Below, in pieces: positions 9,875-18,137 of a stretch of DNA of 64,000 nt. A program made the position numbers and the translations under genes. Location: NCBI RefSeq assembly GCF_038096175.1, contig NZ_CP151099.1:1366501-1430500 (forward strand). Direction: 5' to 3'. This DNA is from Nostoc sp. UHCC 0302 (GTDB lineage: Bacteria > Cyanobacteriota > Cyanobacteriia > Cyanobacteriales > Nostocaceae). The notes beneath the pieces are model-generated. The model saw nothing but the letters and a program-made list of their open reading frames with translations, had not been told where the DNA came from and ran no database searches. Every line of letters starts with the position of its first letter. The stretch's first letter is position 1.

Positions 9875-11236
9875 ATGACGGATAGTTTTAAAGATTATCT
9901 CTCTGTCTTTGGAGATAGTTTGTACGCTGACCTGATTTTAAGATACCTAAAGCTCCAATGGGGAGTAATCGGGAGTGTGGGTATTTGGACTTTATCGGGA
10001 ACTATGTTACAGGCTGCTGAACCGCATAATAACTGGTACTCACCAACAGAATCTACCGAACGAATTATCAAAAGTAGTCCTGAGTATTTGTCTGTTAACT
10101 CAGAACTCCTGACTCAGGCAGAAGTCAAAGCGGCGACTCCTACCGCTTTAAATTTTGGTGAGTCAGCATTCTCGAAACCAGCCCCTGAGCAATTCAAGCC
10201 AACACCTGTTTTAATTGCAGCACCCGAAAACTTCAATCCTAGTCTGCGAGTACCGCCACCCAAACCACTAGCACCAGAACCCCCCCAACCACCAGAGAAT
10301 TCCAATCCTTCACCAACTTCTACCGAACCAGTTAAACCATTTGCAGTTTTGGAAAATATCCAAACAGACTATCGCTATGATTCGGATAACTTTGGTCAAA
10401 ACAATTTATTCATTGAACCAACAGCCCAGTTTCGGTTGAGTAATGGGAATAAAATACTGGTCAAGACAGGTTTTGACTATTTTGAGCAACGGGGTGTGGA
10501 ATCAGTTACTAACATTCCCTTCCAAATTGGATGGCAGGGAAAAATTGGGGAAGTAACATTACAAACAGCAGCTGGTGTTGATTTATTCAACCGTCTACCC
10601 ACAGCTATTAACCTTAATGCCAAGGTAGAGACGCCAATTTTGCAACCGCAAGTTTCTGCTTCAGGTAAATTACTGTCACTTTTAACAGTATCTGTAAATT
10701 TAGAACAGGGGCCTTACAAATCCAATGCCCGAACTTTAGAAAATGAAATTACTGCTTGGCGATATGGGCCGGATTTATACTGGCAAATTGATCGCTATAC
10801 TAGCTTATTTTCGTCATTACGCCTGGGTAACTACAACGATGGCAATTCCGAAGTACAGACTTTTAGCAGGCTAGAGCGGAAGTTTGGGCAGTTTTCCGTA
10901 GCAGCTAACTTGTTCACTTGGAGTTACGATCGCGATTTAGAGCGTAGCAGTGGCTATTTCTCTCCTGGTGATTTTCTGGTTTACAACGCTGAACTAGCTT
11001 GGGAAGGAGACATTTCTAATTTCTTGCGCTGTCGCCTCGCCGCCAACCTTGGAAGGCAGCGACTTAAAGGAGAATTTGATAATGCTAGTACCTATCAAAC
11101 TCGCTGTACAGTCAAGGTTTCGCCCAATATAGAAGCAGACATAGGTTACAACTTGAGTAATGTCCGCAATCAAGATACAAGCGGAAGTGCCTATGAAGGA
11201 AACTCCTTGACGGGACAGTTGCGGATTAAATTTTAA
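9875..11236 (+). CDS. Outer-membrane beta-barrel protein of the polysaccharide locus
   Basis: 453 residues. A hydrophobic stretch at about 28-45 followed by LQAAEP suggests a signal peptide with a long N-terminal extension. Residues 50-155 form a polar, proline-rich linker containing VLIAAPENFNP (112-122). From about 155 the protein is a run of alternating strands with aromatic girdles (KILVKTGFDYFE, GKIGEVTLQTAAG, RYGPDLYWQID), ending in GQLRIKF, the terminal-Phe signature of outer-membrane barrels. It opens the cluster of DUF3131 and GT2 genes, 97 bases before the next gene. By analogy with PgaA or BcsC it may be the export channel, though it has no TPRs. Barrel class is confident; substrate is inferred from context. 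Confidence 0.75.
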   Translation: MTDSFKDYLSVFGDSLYADLILRYLKLQWGVIGSVGIWTLSGTMLQAAEPHNNWYSPTESTERIIKSSPEYLSVNSELLTQAEVKAATPTALNFGESAFSKPAPEQFKPTPVLIAAPENFNPSLRVPPPKPLAPEPPQPPENSNPSPTSTEPVKPFAVLENIQTDYRYDSDNFGQNNLFIEPTAQFRLSNGNKILVKTGFDYFEQRGVESVTNIPFQIGWQGKIGEVTLQTAAGVDLFNRLPTAINLNAKVETPILQPQVSASGKLLSLLTVSVNLEQGPYKSNARTLENEITAWRYGPDLYWQIDRYTSLFSSLRLGNYNDGNSEVQTFSRLERKFGQFSVAANLFTWSYDRDLERSSGYFSPGDFLVYNAELAWEGDISNFLRCRLAANLGRQRLKGEFDNASTYQTRCTVKVSPNIEADIGYNLSNVRNQDTSGSAYEGNSLTGQLRIKF

Positions 11237-11333
11237 AACTCACTGTGTGTTAGTTAGCTCCCCAAGCTGGGAAGAATGTATTTGGTGAAACTCCGTAAGC
11301 AACAGTGATTTATAAAATGAGGCTTTAATCAGC

Positions 11334-12785
11334 ATGAGTTCTGATTTTCAACCGCCATCTAAAAGCTTGTCCCTACTAGCTTCTGTAGGAGGAGTGGTTA
11401 CTGCTGTAATAGCGATCGCAATTCTAAATTTTTGGTCTAAGCAACTTTCTCGAACTTCTTCTGGACAAAAGCCTGAAATCTCAACATCTCAAACAGTTTC
11501 TCCGATCAAAGAAACTCAAACAGTTGCCAGTCTAGACGCCAAATCTGTAGTTTTACAGGGGACACCCGTTAGTCTCAGCCAACTGACAGCAGCAACAACA
11601 CCCTATGTTGCTCCTGGAGTTGGCACACTCACCCCAGAGGAAACTGCAACAGCTCGTCAAGCTTGGTCGTACTTCCAGCGCAACTGGAACAATGAAACAG
11701 GCTTAGTCAATTCCGTCGATAGCTTTGCTTCTGTAACGATGTGGGATCAAGCAGCAGCGATCGCAGCCTTAGTCAGTGCTAGAGAACTCAATATCGTGTC
11801 TGCGGCAGAATTTGAAGCCAAAATGACCAAAATGTTGAAGACTCTAGCTTCTTTACCTTTATACAAAAAGGAACTACCCAACAAAGTTTACAATCCAAAA
11901 ACTCTCATCCCTGTTAACTACGGTCAACTAGAACAACGAGAAGAAATTGGCTGGTCAGCAATTGACTTAGGACGCCTAGCAATCTGGCTGAAGATTGTCG
12001 GGGCTAAGTACCCACAGTTACAACCACAGACAGAAGCTGTGTGGAAGCATTGGCAAGTCAAGCGTCTCACGAAAAACGGACAAATGTACGGTACTGCTGT
12101 TGTCGAAGGCAAAGAACAGTACAACCAAGAAGGACGCTTAGGTTATGAGAATTATGCTGCCTACGGTTTGAAGCTATGGGGATTAGATGTCAAACAAGCC
12201 GTAGATTATCAGTCCCATACTGCCTTCGTCAATCTTTACGGGCAAGGAATTCCTTACGATCGCCGCGACTATAAAAATTCTGGAGCTAACAACTACGTTC
12301 TCAGCGAACCCTATATATTAGACGGGATCGAAACCGGGTTTCAAGCTTTGCCTAAAGCTTATGCAGACCGGATTTTAGCTGCTCAAGAAGCTCGTTATCA
12401 AGCGACAAAACAATTAACTGCTGTTACTGAAGACAACTTAGATCGCCCTCCTTACTTTGTTTACGGCAGCTTATTTGTCAACGGAGAACCTTGGGCAACG
12501 ATCACAGATACTCGACAACAACATAACAATTTGCGGTTTTTGAGTGCCAAAGCAGCGATCGGCTGGCACGTACTATACAACACTGCTTACACGCGGCAAT
12601 TATTTGATTTCGTTCAAACTAATCTCAAGTCCAAAGATGGTTGGTACAACGGCTTTTATGAATCTCTGCGTCAGCCAAACAAAAGTCTTACAGCCAACAA
12701 TAACGGGGTGATTCTAGAAAGCTTGCTATATAAACGAGTTGGTAAGCCTTTAACTGTTTGGGCAGGAGTGAAAAGCCAGAAGTAA
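11334..12785 (+). CDS. DUF3131 protein, membrane-anchored
   Basis: 483 residues. One membrane segment at about 12-34, then a Ser/Thr-rich linker to about 95, then a single DUF3131 domain (about 97-475). Conserved blocks shared with the other copies here: MWDQ (D138), EIGWSAIDLGRL (205-215), EGRLGYENYAAY (266-277), LTAVTEDNLD (361-370; E366, D367) and a final NNGVILESLLYKR. DUF3131 proteins are often encoded beside cellulose-synthase-like enzymes; the helical-hairpin pattern suggests a six-hairpin glycosidase-like fold, so a role in trimming or guiding the polymer in the periplasm is plausible. It follows the barrel gene at 97 bases and is probably cotranscribed. Confidence 0.8.
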   Translation: MSSDFQPPSKSLSLLASVGGVVTAVIAIAILNFWSKQLSRTSSGQKPEISTSQTVSPIKETQTVASLDAKSVVLQGTPVSLSQLTAATTPYVAPGVGTLTPEETATARQAWSYFQRNWNNETGLVNSVDSFASVTMWDQAAAIAALVSARELNIVSAAEFEAKMTKMLKTLASLPLYKKELPNKVYNPKTLIPVNYGQLEQREEIGWSAIDLGRLAIWLKIVGAKYPQLQPQTEAVWKHWQVKRLTKNGQMYGTAVVEGKEQYNQEGRLGYENYAAYGLKLWGLDVKQAVDYQSHTAFVNLYGQGIPYDRRDYKNSGANNYVLSEPYILDGIETGFQALPKAYADRILAAQEARYQATKQLTAVTEDNLDRPPYFVYGSLFVNGEPWATITDTRQQHNNLRFLSAKAAIGWHVLYNTAYTRQLFDFVQTNLKSKDGWYNGFYESLRQPNKSLTANNNGVILESLLYKRVGKPLTVWAGVKSQK

Positions 12786-12841
12786 ACCGAGAGAGCTATC
12801 AGACACCATAAGTTACAGCTAAGATTCTAAGAGCAGGCGCA

Positions 12842-13237
12842 TCATGGAATGAAAATTCGCCTTGCGCCCAGATAATCTTCAATGTCAACCACAATATCAA
12901 CTAATCGATTAACGCAACGCTCCCGATAATCTGGTTCAGTAAGTAGCCGATCAATATTACCTATCGTGACGACGGGTAGTGATGTCGGAGTATTTTCCTG
13001 ACGCATCACTTGCTCCAACGAGTCTTTGCCCTTCATACTTCGGTTAGCAGTTATCAAAATCATCTGATTAGCCTGAGCATACTGCCAAACAACGCGATCA
13101 TCGCTCGTGACTGCTAACCCCACTTCTTCAAACAAGATAAAGCGAATCGAAATTAAGTCAAGCCAGCCACTTGCAGCAAGGCTACCTGCTAGAACAACGG
13201 AATGTCCTCGTAGATTATGATCAACCAGAAAGTTCAT
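12842..13237 (-). CDS. DUF5615 PIN-like protein, putative toxin
   Basis: 131 residues. The N-terminus MNFLVDHNL has the early Asp of PIN-like DUF5615 proteins, followed by SDDRVVWQYAQANQMILITANRS, the typical second acidic and Asn-Arg block. Such proteins pair with DUF433 antitoxins. Its ATG overlaps the stop of the DUF433 gene by ATGA, so the two are translationally coupled. It would act as a ribonuclease by family analogy. The pair faces against the surrounding polysaccharide genes and separates two parts of that locus. Confidence 0.75.
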   Translation of the reverse strand: MNFLVDHNLRGHSVVLAGSLAASGWLDLISIRFILFEEVGLAVTSDDRVVWQYAQANQMILITANRSMKGKDSLEQVMRQENTPTSLPVVTIGNIDRLLTEPDYRERCVNRLVDIVVDIEDYLGARRIFIP

Positions 13238-13608
13238 GCTTGTGATTCAAGCTTGGCTCGTTCTGCTTGAAGTTTTGCTCGAATAGCCTCTGTACCTGGC
13301 TTTGGAGGTTTTGCAGCAATACGGGCAGTTCGCTCTTGGTTTTGTTTTTCGTAATACTGCCGTAGTTCTTCGGTTTCCTTAAGGACAAGATGATACTCTG
13401 CTTCAACCTCTGTACGGTGTGCATTAATGTAAGATAGTGCAGAATTCACTTGCTCATCTGTGAGACTAAGCATGGCACGGATAAACTTCGGTGGATACTG
13501 TTCTGTCACATAATCCATCACGTCATACAGAGTGATGCGAGTGCCTGCGATCGTCAGTCCACGTTCTGTGCGAATAATAGCTACTTGCCCATTTGATGCC
13601 AGAGTCAT
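13234..13608 (-). CDS. DUF433 protein, putative antitoxin
   Basis: 124 residues, ATG preceded by AGAGGAG at good spacing. Residues about 10-75 match the DUF433 winged-helix type: RTERGLTIAGTRITLYDVMDYV, then PPKFIRAMLSLTDEQVNSALSYI. The C-terminal 50 residues are a charged helix (EAEYHLVLKETEELRQYYEKQNQERTA), probably the toxin-binding part. First gene of a two-gene unit with the DUF5615 gene. By family analogy it binds DNA and represses its own promoter; the region just upstream near 13620 would be the operator. Confidence 0.75.
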   Translation of the reverse strand: MTLASNGQVAIIRTERGLTIAGTRITLYDVMDYVTEQYPPKFIRAMLSLTDEQVNSALSYINAHRTEVEAEYHLVLKETEELRQYYEKQNQERTARIAAKPPKPGTEAIRAKLQAERAKLESQA

Positions 13609-13690
13609 ATCTCAATGCTCCTCTGAAACTAACTTTATACTATCCTATGAAAAAGTTATAAATTTAAGCGTAGGCAGAGCCTGTCGTAGA

Positions 13691-13741
13691 CATCGCGGGA
13701 TCAATGTTCAAGGTGTGCATCAACTCATAACCGCAAAAATG
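13691..13741. repeat. Dispersed repeat, copy 1 of 2
   Basis: The last 23 bases (13719-13741, core CAACTCATAACCGCAAAAAT) are identical to 14133-14155, and the preceding 25 bases are similar with small gaps (both begin near ATCGCGGGA). In one frame both copies encode QLITAKM, so they may be decayed copies of one coding or regulatory piece. Confidence 0.55.
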
Positions 13742-13774
13742 GCAAATAGTGTGGTTAACGAAATCATATATATC

Positions 13775-13866
13775 AGGACTTACGCACAGGTAACGGAAAA
13801 TCGAACCACAGAGGACGCAGAGGACACGGAGGAATAAGAGTTTGAGAGAGTTTTTGCATAAGTCCT
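13775..13866. mobile_element. Short MITE-like element
   Basis: Ends are AGGACTTACGCA and TGCATAAGTCCT, inverted with one mismatch in 12, bounding 92 bases. The same end occurs at 2218. No coding capacity. It lies between the two dispersed repeats in the break within the polysaccharide locus. Confidence 0.5.
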
Positions 13867-14104
13867 AATATGTTAATGTTCGCGCTCACCAGTGCAAGGC
13901 GATGTCTACGACGGGCTACGCCTACGCTCGGTGGTAGCTTTAAGACTTGCTCCTTCAATTCTTGTAGCAACATAGACGGCTCCTATAGTCGAAGGTGTCT
14001 ACCATCTAGATATGGGTGATCGCGCCTTCTATGACCAGATTTCTTGACCCTGCTACAGTTCCCAAGTGCTGGTCTTATCTTTATTTTGTGATCGCACCAT
14101 TTTG

Positions 14105-14155
14105 CGATCGCGGGAGAATGTGCAAAGTGGGTATCAACTCATAACCGCAAAAATG
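14105..14155. repeat. Dispersed repeat, copy 2 of 2
   Basis: Partner of 13691-13741; the 23-base end is identical. The spacing of about 415 bases and the element between them suggest insertion or duplication in this break. Confidence 0.55.
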
Positions 14156-14183
14156 ATAAAAAATTTATTCAACAAAGCATTTG

Positions 14184-14468
14184 CTACTTCTGCCAAGACG
14201 CACGCCGCCATGCTGCTTTGGGGATACTACCAACCTCAATGCCTTTAACTCGAATGGATTTCGCTTTTCCATCCCACCGAACGCAGAACTCTCCATACTT
14301 CTCATAGATTGACAGAAGCGTTGTTTCTGCCGCATTTATTTCTTCTATTTTTCTGTCAATATCAGCTTGCTGCGATTTCTCGTATTCACCAATGAATATG
14401 CCGTTGCTTTCAATCAGCAGCCGATTCATTTTTTTTCCAATGGGTTCGACGCGCACAAACAAAGTCAT
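14184..14468 (-). CDS. Hypothetical protein
   Basis: 94 residues, ATG with a strong AAAGGAG upstream. It is charged, with a central helical or coiled stretch (EYEKSQQADIDRKIEEINAAETTLLSIYEKY) and a C-terminal basic strand part (VRWDGKAKSIRVKGIEVG). The last dozen residues run toward the nearby repeat DNA and may be an altered end. No family recognised. It shares the strand of the DUF433/DUF5615 pair but is separated from it by about 575 bases. Confidence 0.5.
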   Translation of the reverse strand: MTLFVRVEPIGKKMNRLLIESNGIFIGEYEKSQQADIDRKIEEINAAETTLLSIYEKYGEFCVRWDGKAKSIRVKGIEVGSIPKAAWRRASWQK

Positions 14469-14514
14469 GCTGCTAATCTCCTTTGGGGCTAACTAGTTAT
14501 TAGACTGAAACTTT

Positions 14515-14770
14515 CCAAATATCAATAAATTTTCTATATATCGTCAATATCCGACTACTATACTGAATTTTCCGTATAACTATTTTGTTTGGAGCTAATA
14601 TCAAGAAATTTTCTGTGTATTCTCCTTTTTCAGATAATAGGTAAAAATGTTCCGTATATTTACTTGATTTTGTACGTAAGCATAGTCTTTTCAGTATATT
14701 CCTCGCTGATATCCAGAAATTTTCTGCATAACATTCAAACTAGGACATTATACGGATTTTTTCTGGAGAT
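14515..14770. promoter_or_regulatory. Array of about seven degenerate motifs with ~40-bp period
   Basis: Seven copies of a motif near GAAATTTTCYGTATA, often preceded by TATC. The central C of the TTC core lies at 14534, 14572, 14613, 14652, 14692, 14724 and 14763, giving spacings of 38, 41, 39, 40, 32 and 39. The clearest copies are at 14597-14620 and 14707-14731, each with an imperfect palindrome AGAAATTTTCT. The DNA between copies is not similar, so this is not simple tandem duplication. The array sits between the divergent hypothetical gene and the double-DUF3131 gene. A spacing close to four helical turns would put copies on one face of the helix, as for a cooperative regulator or nucleoid protein. 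Confidence 0.5.
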
Positions 14771-15049
14771 TATTCTATGGAATAACGCTTAAAAAAGCTT
14801 ATGTAATAGGTGCAAGATGCTACAGGCGTATATCAACTTTTGATTAAGTGACTTTATGGTACAGAGTTACGGTTAACTGAAAAATTGGTTTAAGAGTTAA
14901 AGATGTTGATTTCGCACAAAACCAAATTAGTGTGCGCGATTTGATGTTATGCGCTGACGCTACTCGACTGAATTGATAAAGCTCGATTTATGAATATAAC
15001 TGTAAAGATGCGCTATTACGCTGTTAACTGCTAACTTCTTCTTTGTATT

Positions 15050-17926
15050 ATGATATACAAACTCCGTCAACAAAAGCTGTTGAGATGGATTGCATTGTTC
15101 TTGGTTGGAACATTTCTACAATTTTGGTTTTACATCCCTACACCAGTTTTTTCGCAAAATCCTAGTAATCTTGCAACTTGTAACAATATTACAGCCCCAC
15201 TCACCCCTGAAGAACAAACTTACGCTACTGCGGCTTGGCAGTATTTTGTCAAAAACTATCAGCCTGCAACTGGATTTACTAATTCCACAGGGGGCTATCC
15301 TTCCGGCACACTCTGGGACATGGGGAATTACCTTATGGCATTGAATGCGGCTCGCTGGTTGAATCTCATTGACCAAGCCGATTTTGATGCCCGCCTCAAT
15401 AAGTTTTTGACGACTCTTAGCAGCCTCAAGCTATTCGAAGACGCTTTGCCGAATAAAGTTTACAACGCAGCCACTGGACAAATAGTTGATTACGGAAATA
15501 ACCCGATTGAAAAGGGTATTGGTTGGTCTGCTTTAGACCTTGGCCGGATGCTGGCTGCATTTGATGTTATTCGTAGCTGTCATCCTCAATACAATGAGTG
15601 GCTGACAGGAATTGTAACAAAGTGGCAGGTAGGGCGATCGCTTAAAGATGGACAACTTTTTGGAGCGGCAGTTCTACCAGACAAAACAACATTATTGGTA
15701 CAAGAAGGACGACTGGGCTACGAAGAATATAGCGCTAGAGGTTATGGACTTTGGGGTTTTCCAGCACCGAAGGCCATAGCTCTAGAACCGTTTAAGTTGA
15801 TAGAGGTCAATGGTGTGAAGATTCCAGTTGATACCCGTGACTTTAAAAGCACCAACGCAAATAATTATGTTGTCAGCGAGTCTTATATCTTGGATGGCAT
15901 TGAATTTGGCTTGCAAGGTGAGTTAGCTGATTTTGCCGCCAGGGTATTGGATGTGCAGAAACGGCGCTACGATACTACAGGTCAGTTAACTGCGGTCACA
16001 GAAGACAATATTGATCAAGAACCTTATTTTCTCTACAACACCGTCTACGCTAACGGTCAAACCTGGGCAACAATCACTGATGGCAATCAGCCTTACCCCA
16101 AGTTACGCAGCATTAGCACAAAAGCTGCTTTTGGCTGGCGCTATCTTTTTCCAGACAATGCCTATGCCCAAAAAGTTTTTGATGCAGTCAAGGATCTTCG
16201 TAGTCCCGATGGCGGTGGTTACTATGCTGGCATTTATGAGGAAACAAAGCAACCTAATAAAGCTCTGACTGGTAATACTAATGGGCTAATTTTGGAGATT
16301 TTGTACTACAAAGCTAGAGGAAATCGCCCTTTAATTGCCTCTGGTTCTGCAAATGTGGCAACCAAACCAGCTACTAACAATGCTTCTGCCACAACCCCCT
16401 CAAATCAAACAGAATCCAGTCCTCAGTCTGCTAATGAAACCCCCTCAAATCAAACAGAACCTAGCCCTCAGCCTCCTACTCAAACCCCCACAGATCAAGT
16501 TATTGAGGTGAGCGTTGCACCTATTTCACCAGTTGGTAGTCCGCAAACATCTTCTAAACTCAAGCTGGCTCGACCGCTGACGCTGATTGAACGGCGTTAT
16601 GCAGACGCGGCATGGCGATACTTTCAGGCAAATTATCATTCCAAAAGTGGGCTAATAGACGATCGCAGTGATTTCAAAGGTGCAACCCTCTGGGGATTAG
16701 GAGATTATCTCTCAGCACTCCATGCAGCCCGATCGCTCGATATTCTCTCAGCTAAAGAATTTGACCAGCGCACCCGCCATCTTTTAGGAGCCTTGACAAA
16801 ATTACCATTATTTGCGGGTGAATTACCAAGCCGGGGTTATGATACGCGATCGCTCCAACCAGTAGATTACGGCGGTAATCCAGTTCCAGAAGGCAATGGC
16901 TGGTCAGTTCTTGATATCGGACGGCTCTTGGCAGCACTTTACAACCTAAAGACCTGTCATCCAGAATACACGGCAGCAGTCGATCAAATTGCGCTGGATT
17001 GGTCATACTTGCGTGTGGTGCGTGAGGGTATTCTCTCTAGTGCTGCTGTCACAAAAGATGATGAGCGAGTACTTACCAGAGTTAACCCTGAAACCCGCTT
17101 AGGTTATGAAGAATATGCAGCCCGTGCTTTTCAATTATGGGGATTTGATGTGGGACGTTCTGCTGTTGGGGGTGAATACCAAACTGCCTCAGTGGAGGGT
17201 GTAAAAGTCCCAATCCAGCGCCGCCGAACAGATACTAAATCAAAAGTTAACCAATACACGGTGAGCAATCCTTTCTTGCTTTATGCACTGGAGTTTGGCC
17301 TAGATCCACAAATGCGATCGCTATTTGAGCCAATTTTCCAGGCACAAGCTGAACGTTACCGCCGTACTAAAACCCTGACAGCCTCAGCTACCACCTTAAT
17401 TGATCGTAAGCCCTACACTGTCCACAGTACGATTATTGGGCAAGGTGAACCTTGGGTTGCATTAGGAGATGATGGTCAACCAGTACCAAAGGGACGGGTA
17501 GTAAGTACAGCAGTAGCTTTTGCTTACAATGCCTTGCTTCCAGAAGCGAAGTATGCCCAAGAGTTACTCCAAGGAACAAATGATTTGTATAACCCCTTAG
17601 CTGGCTATTATGAAGGCTTCTATGAAACCACAGGTAAAACGGCGATTGGTTTTACCAGCAGCACCAACAGCATAATTTTGCAATCCTTGCTCTACAAGTT
17701 AATGAATCGTCAACCTCTGATTCGTCCGACTACCACCGCTATGAACTCCCTTTGGTGGCAAGCTGTAAGCAAGGGCGATTCTGGTCGAGGTCTACCTAGT
17801 ACTGCCAAACAAAGAACTAGGTTAACTTCTGATAGTTTCGGAACTTACTGGATTTCAGATAGCAACGATAAAGGTCGCGCATCATTAAATGAAACTGAAG
17901 CCAGAAGAAAGGAATTAGCCCCTTGA
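15050..17926 (+). CDS. Tandem DUF3131 protein (two domains)
   Basis: 958 residues. Signal peptide or anchor at about 11-35 (cleavage near VFSQN). DUF3131 domain 1 spans about 53-427, a Thr/Pro/Ser/Gln linker with two near copies of TPSNQTE spans 430-505, domain 2 spans about 510-888, and a 70-residue charged tail follows. Domain 1 has the blocks seen in the single-domain relatives: LWDMG (D90), GIGWSALDLGR, EGRLGYEEYSAR and TAVTEDNID (E318, D319). Domain 2 keeps GNGWSVLDIGR and TRLGYEEYAAR but has LWGLG (G549) and TASATTLID (T781, T782), so acidic residues shared by the other three copies are lost. This suggests one active and one structural or binding domain, located in the periplasm. Domain identity is confident; biochemical role is inferred. 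Confidence 0.8.
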   Translation: MIYKLRQQKLLRWIALFLVGTFLQFWFYIPTPVFSQNPSNLATCNNITAPLTPEEQTYATAAWQYFVKNYQPATGFTNSTGGYPSGTLWDMGNYLMALNAARWLNLIDQADFDARLNKFLTTLSSLKLFEDALPNKVYNAATGQIVDYGNNPIEKGIGWSALDLGRMLAAFDVIRSCHPQYNEWLTGIVTKWQVGRSLKDGQLFGAAVLPDKTTLLVQEGRLGYEEYSARGYGLWGFPAPKAIALEPFKLIEVNGVKIPVDTRDFKSTNANNYVVSESYILDGIEFGLQGELADFAARVLDVQKRRYDTTGQLTAVTEDNIDQEPYFLYNTVYANGQTWATITDGNQPYPKLRSISTKAAFGWRYLFPDNAYAQKVFDAVKDLRSPDGGGYYAGIYEETKQPNKALTGNTNGLILEILYYKARGNRPLIASGSANVATKPATNNASATTPSNQTESSPQSANETPSNQTEPSPQPPTQTPTDQVIEVSVAPISPVGSPQTSSKLKLARPLTLIERRYADAAWRYFQANYHSKSGLIDDRSDFKGATLWGLGDYLSALHAARSLDILSAKEFDQRTRHLLGALTKLPLFAGELPSRGYDTRSLQPVDYGGNPVPEGNGWSVLDIGRLLAALYNLKTCHPEYTAAVDQIALDWSYLRVVREGILSSAAVTKDDERVLTRVNPETRLGYEEYAARAFQLWGFDVGRSAVGGEYQTASVEGVKVPIQRRRTDTKSKVNQYTVSNPFLLYALEFGLDPQMRSLFEPIFQAQAERYRRTKTLTASATTLIDRKPYTVHSTIIGQGEPWVALGDDGQPVPKGRVVSTAVAFAYNALLPEAKYAQELLQGTNDLYNPLAGYYEGFYETTGKTAIGFTSSTNSIILQSLLYKLMNRQPLIRPTTTAMNSLWWQAVSKGDSGRGLPSTAKQRTRLTSDSFGTYWISDSNDKGRASLNETEARRKELAP

Positions 17927-18137
17927 GTGAATTCAAAACTTTTAAGTAGCGATAGAAATCAAGTACACCACAATAGGTGAAAGCTCTCTGTGTCTTTGTG
18001 GTTTAAGATTTTTTACCACAAAGACACTAAGTTTTTTATCTATTACGAAGCCATAGTTGTTAATCAGGAACCAGAGTTGGGAATACTTTGTATGAGGCAA
18101 TGAAGGCATTGCCCACCTGACCGCAAGAGCAACAGAC

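Noticed and set aside
14519-14770. Possible CRISPR array
   Set aside because: The period near 40 is CRISPR-like, but the repeats are degenerate and short and no cas gene is near; a protein-binding array fits better.
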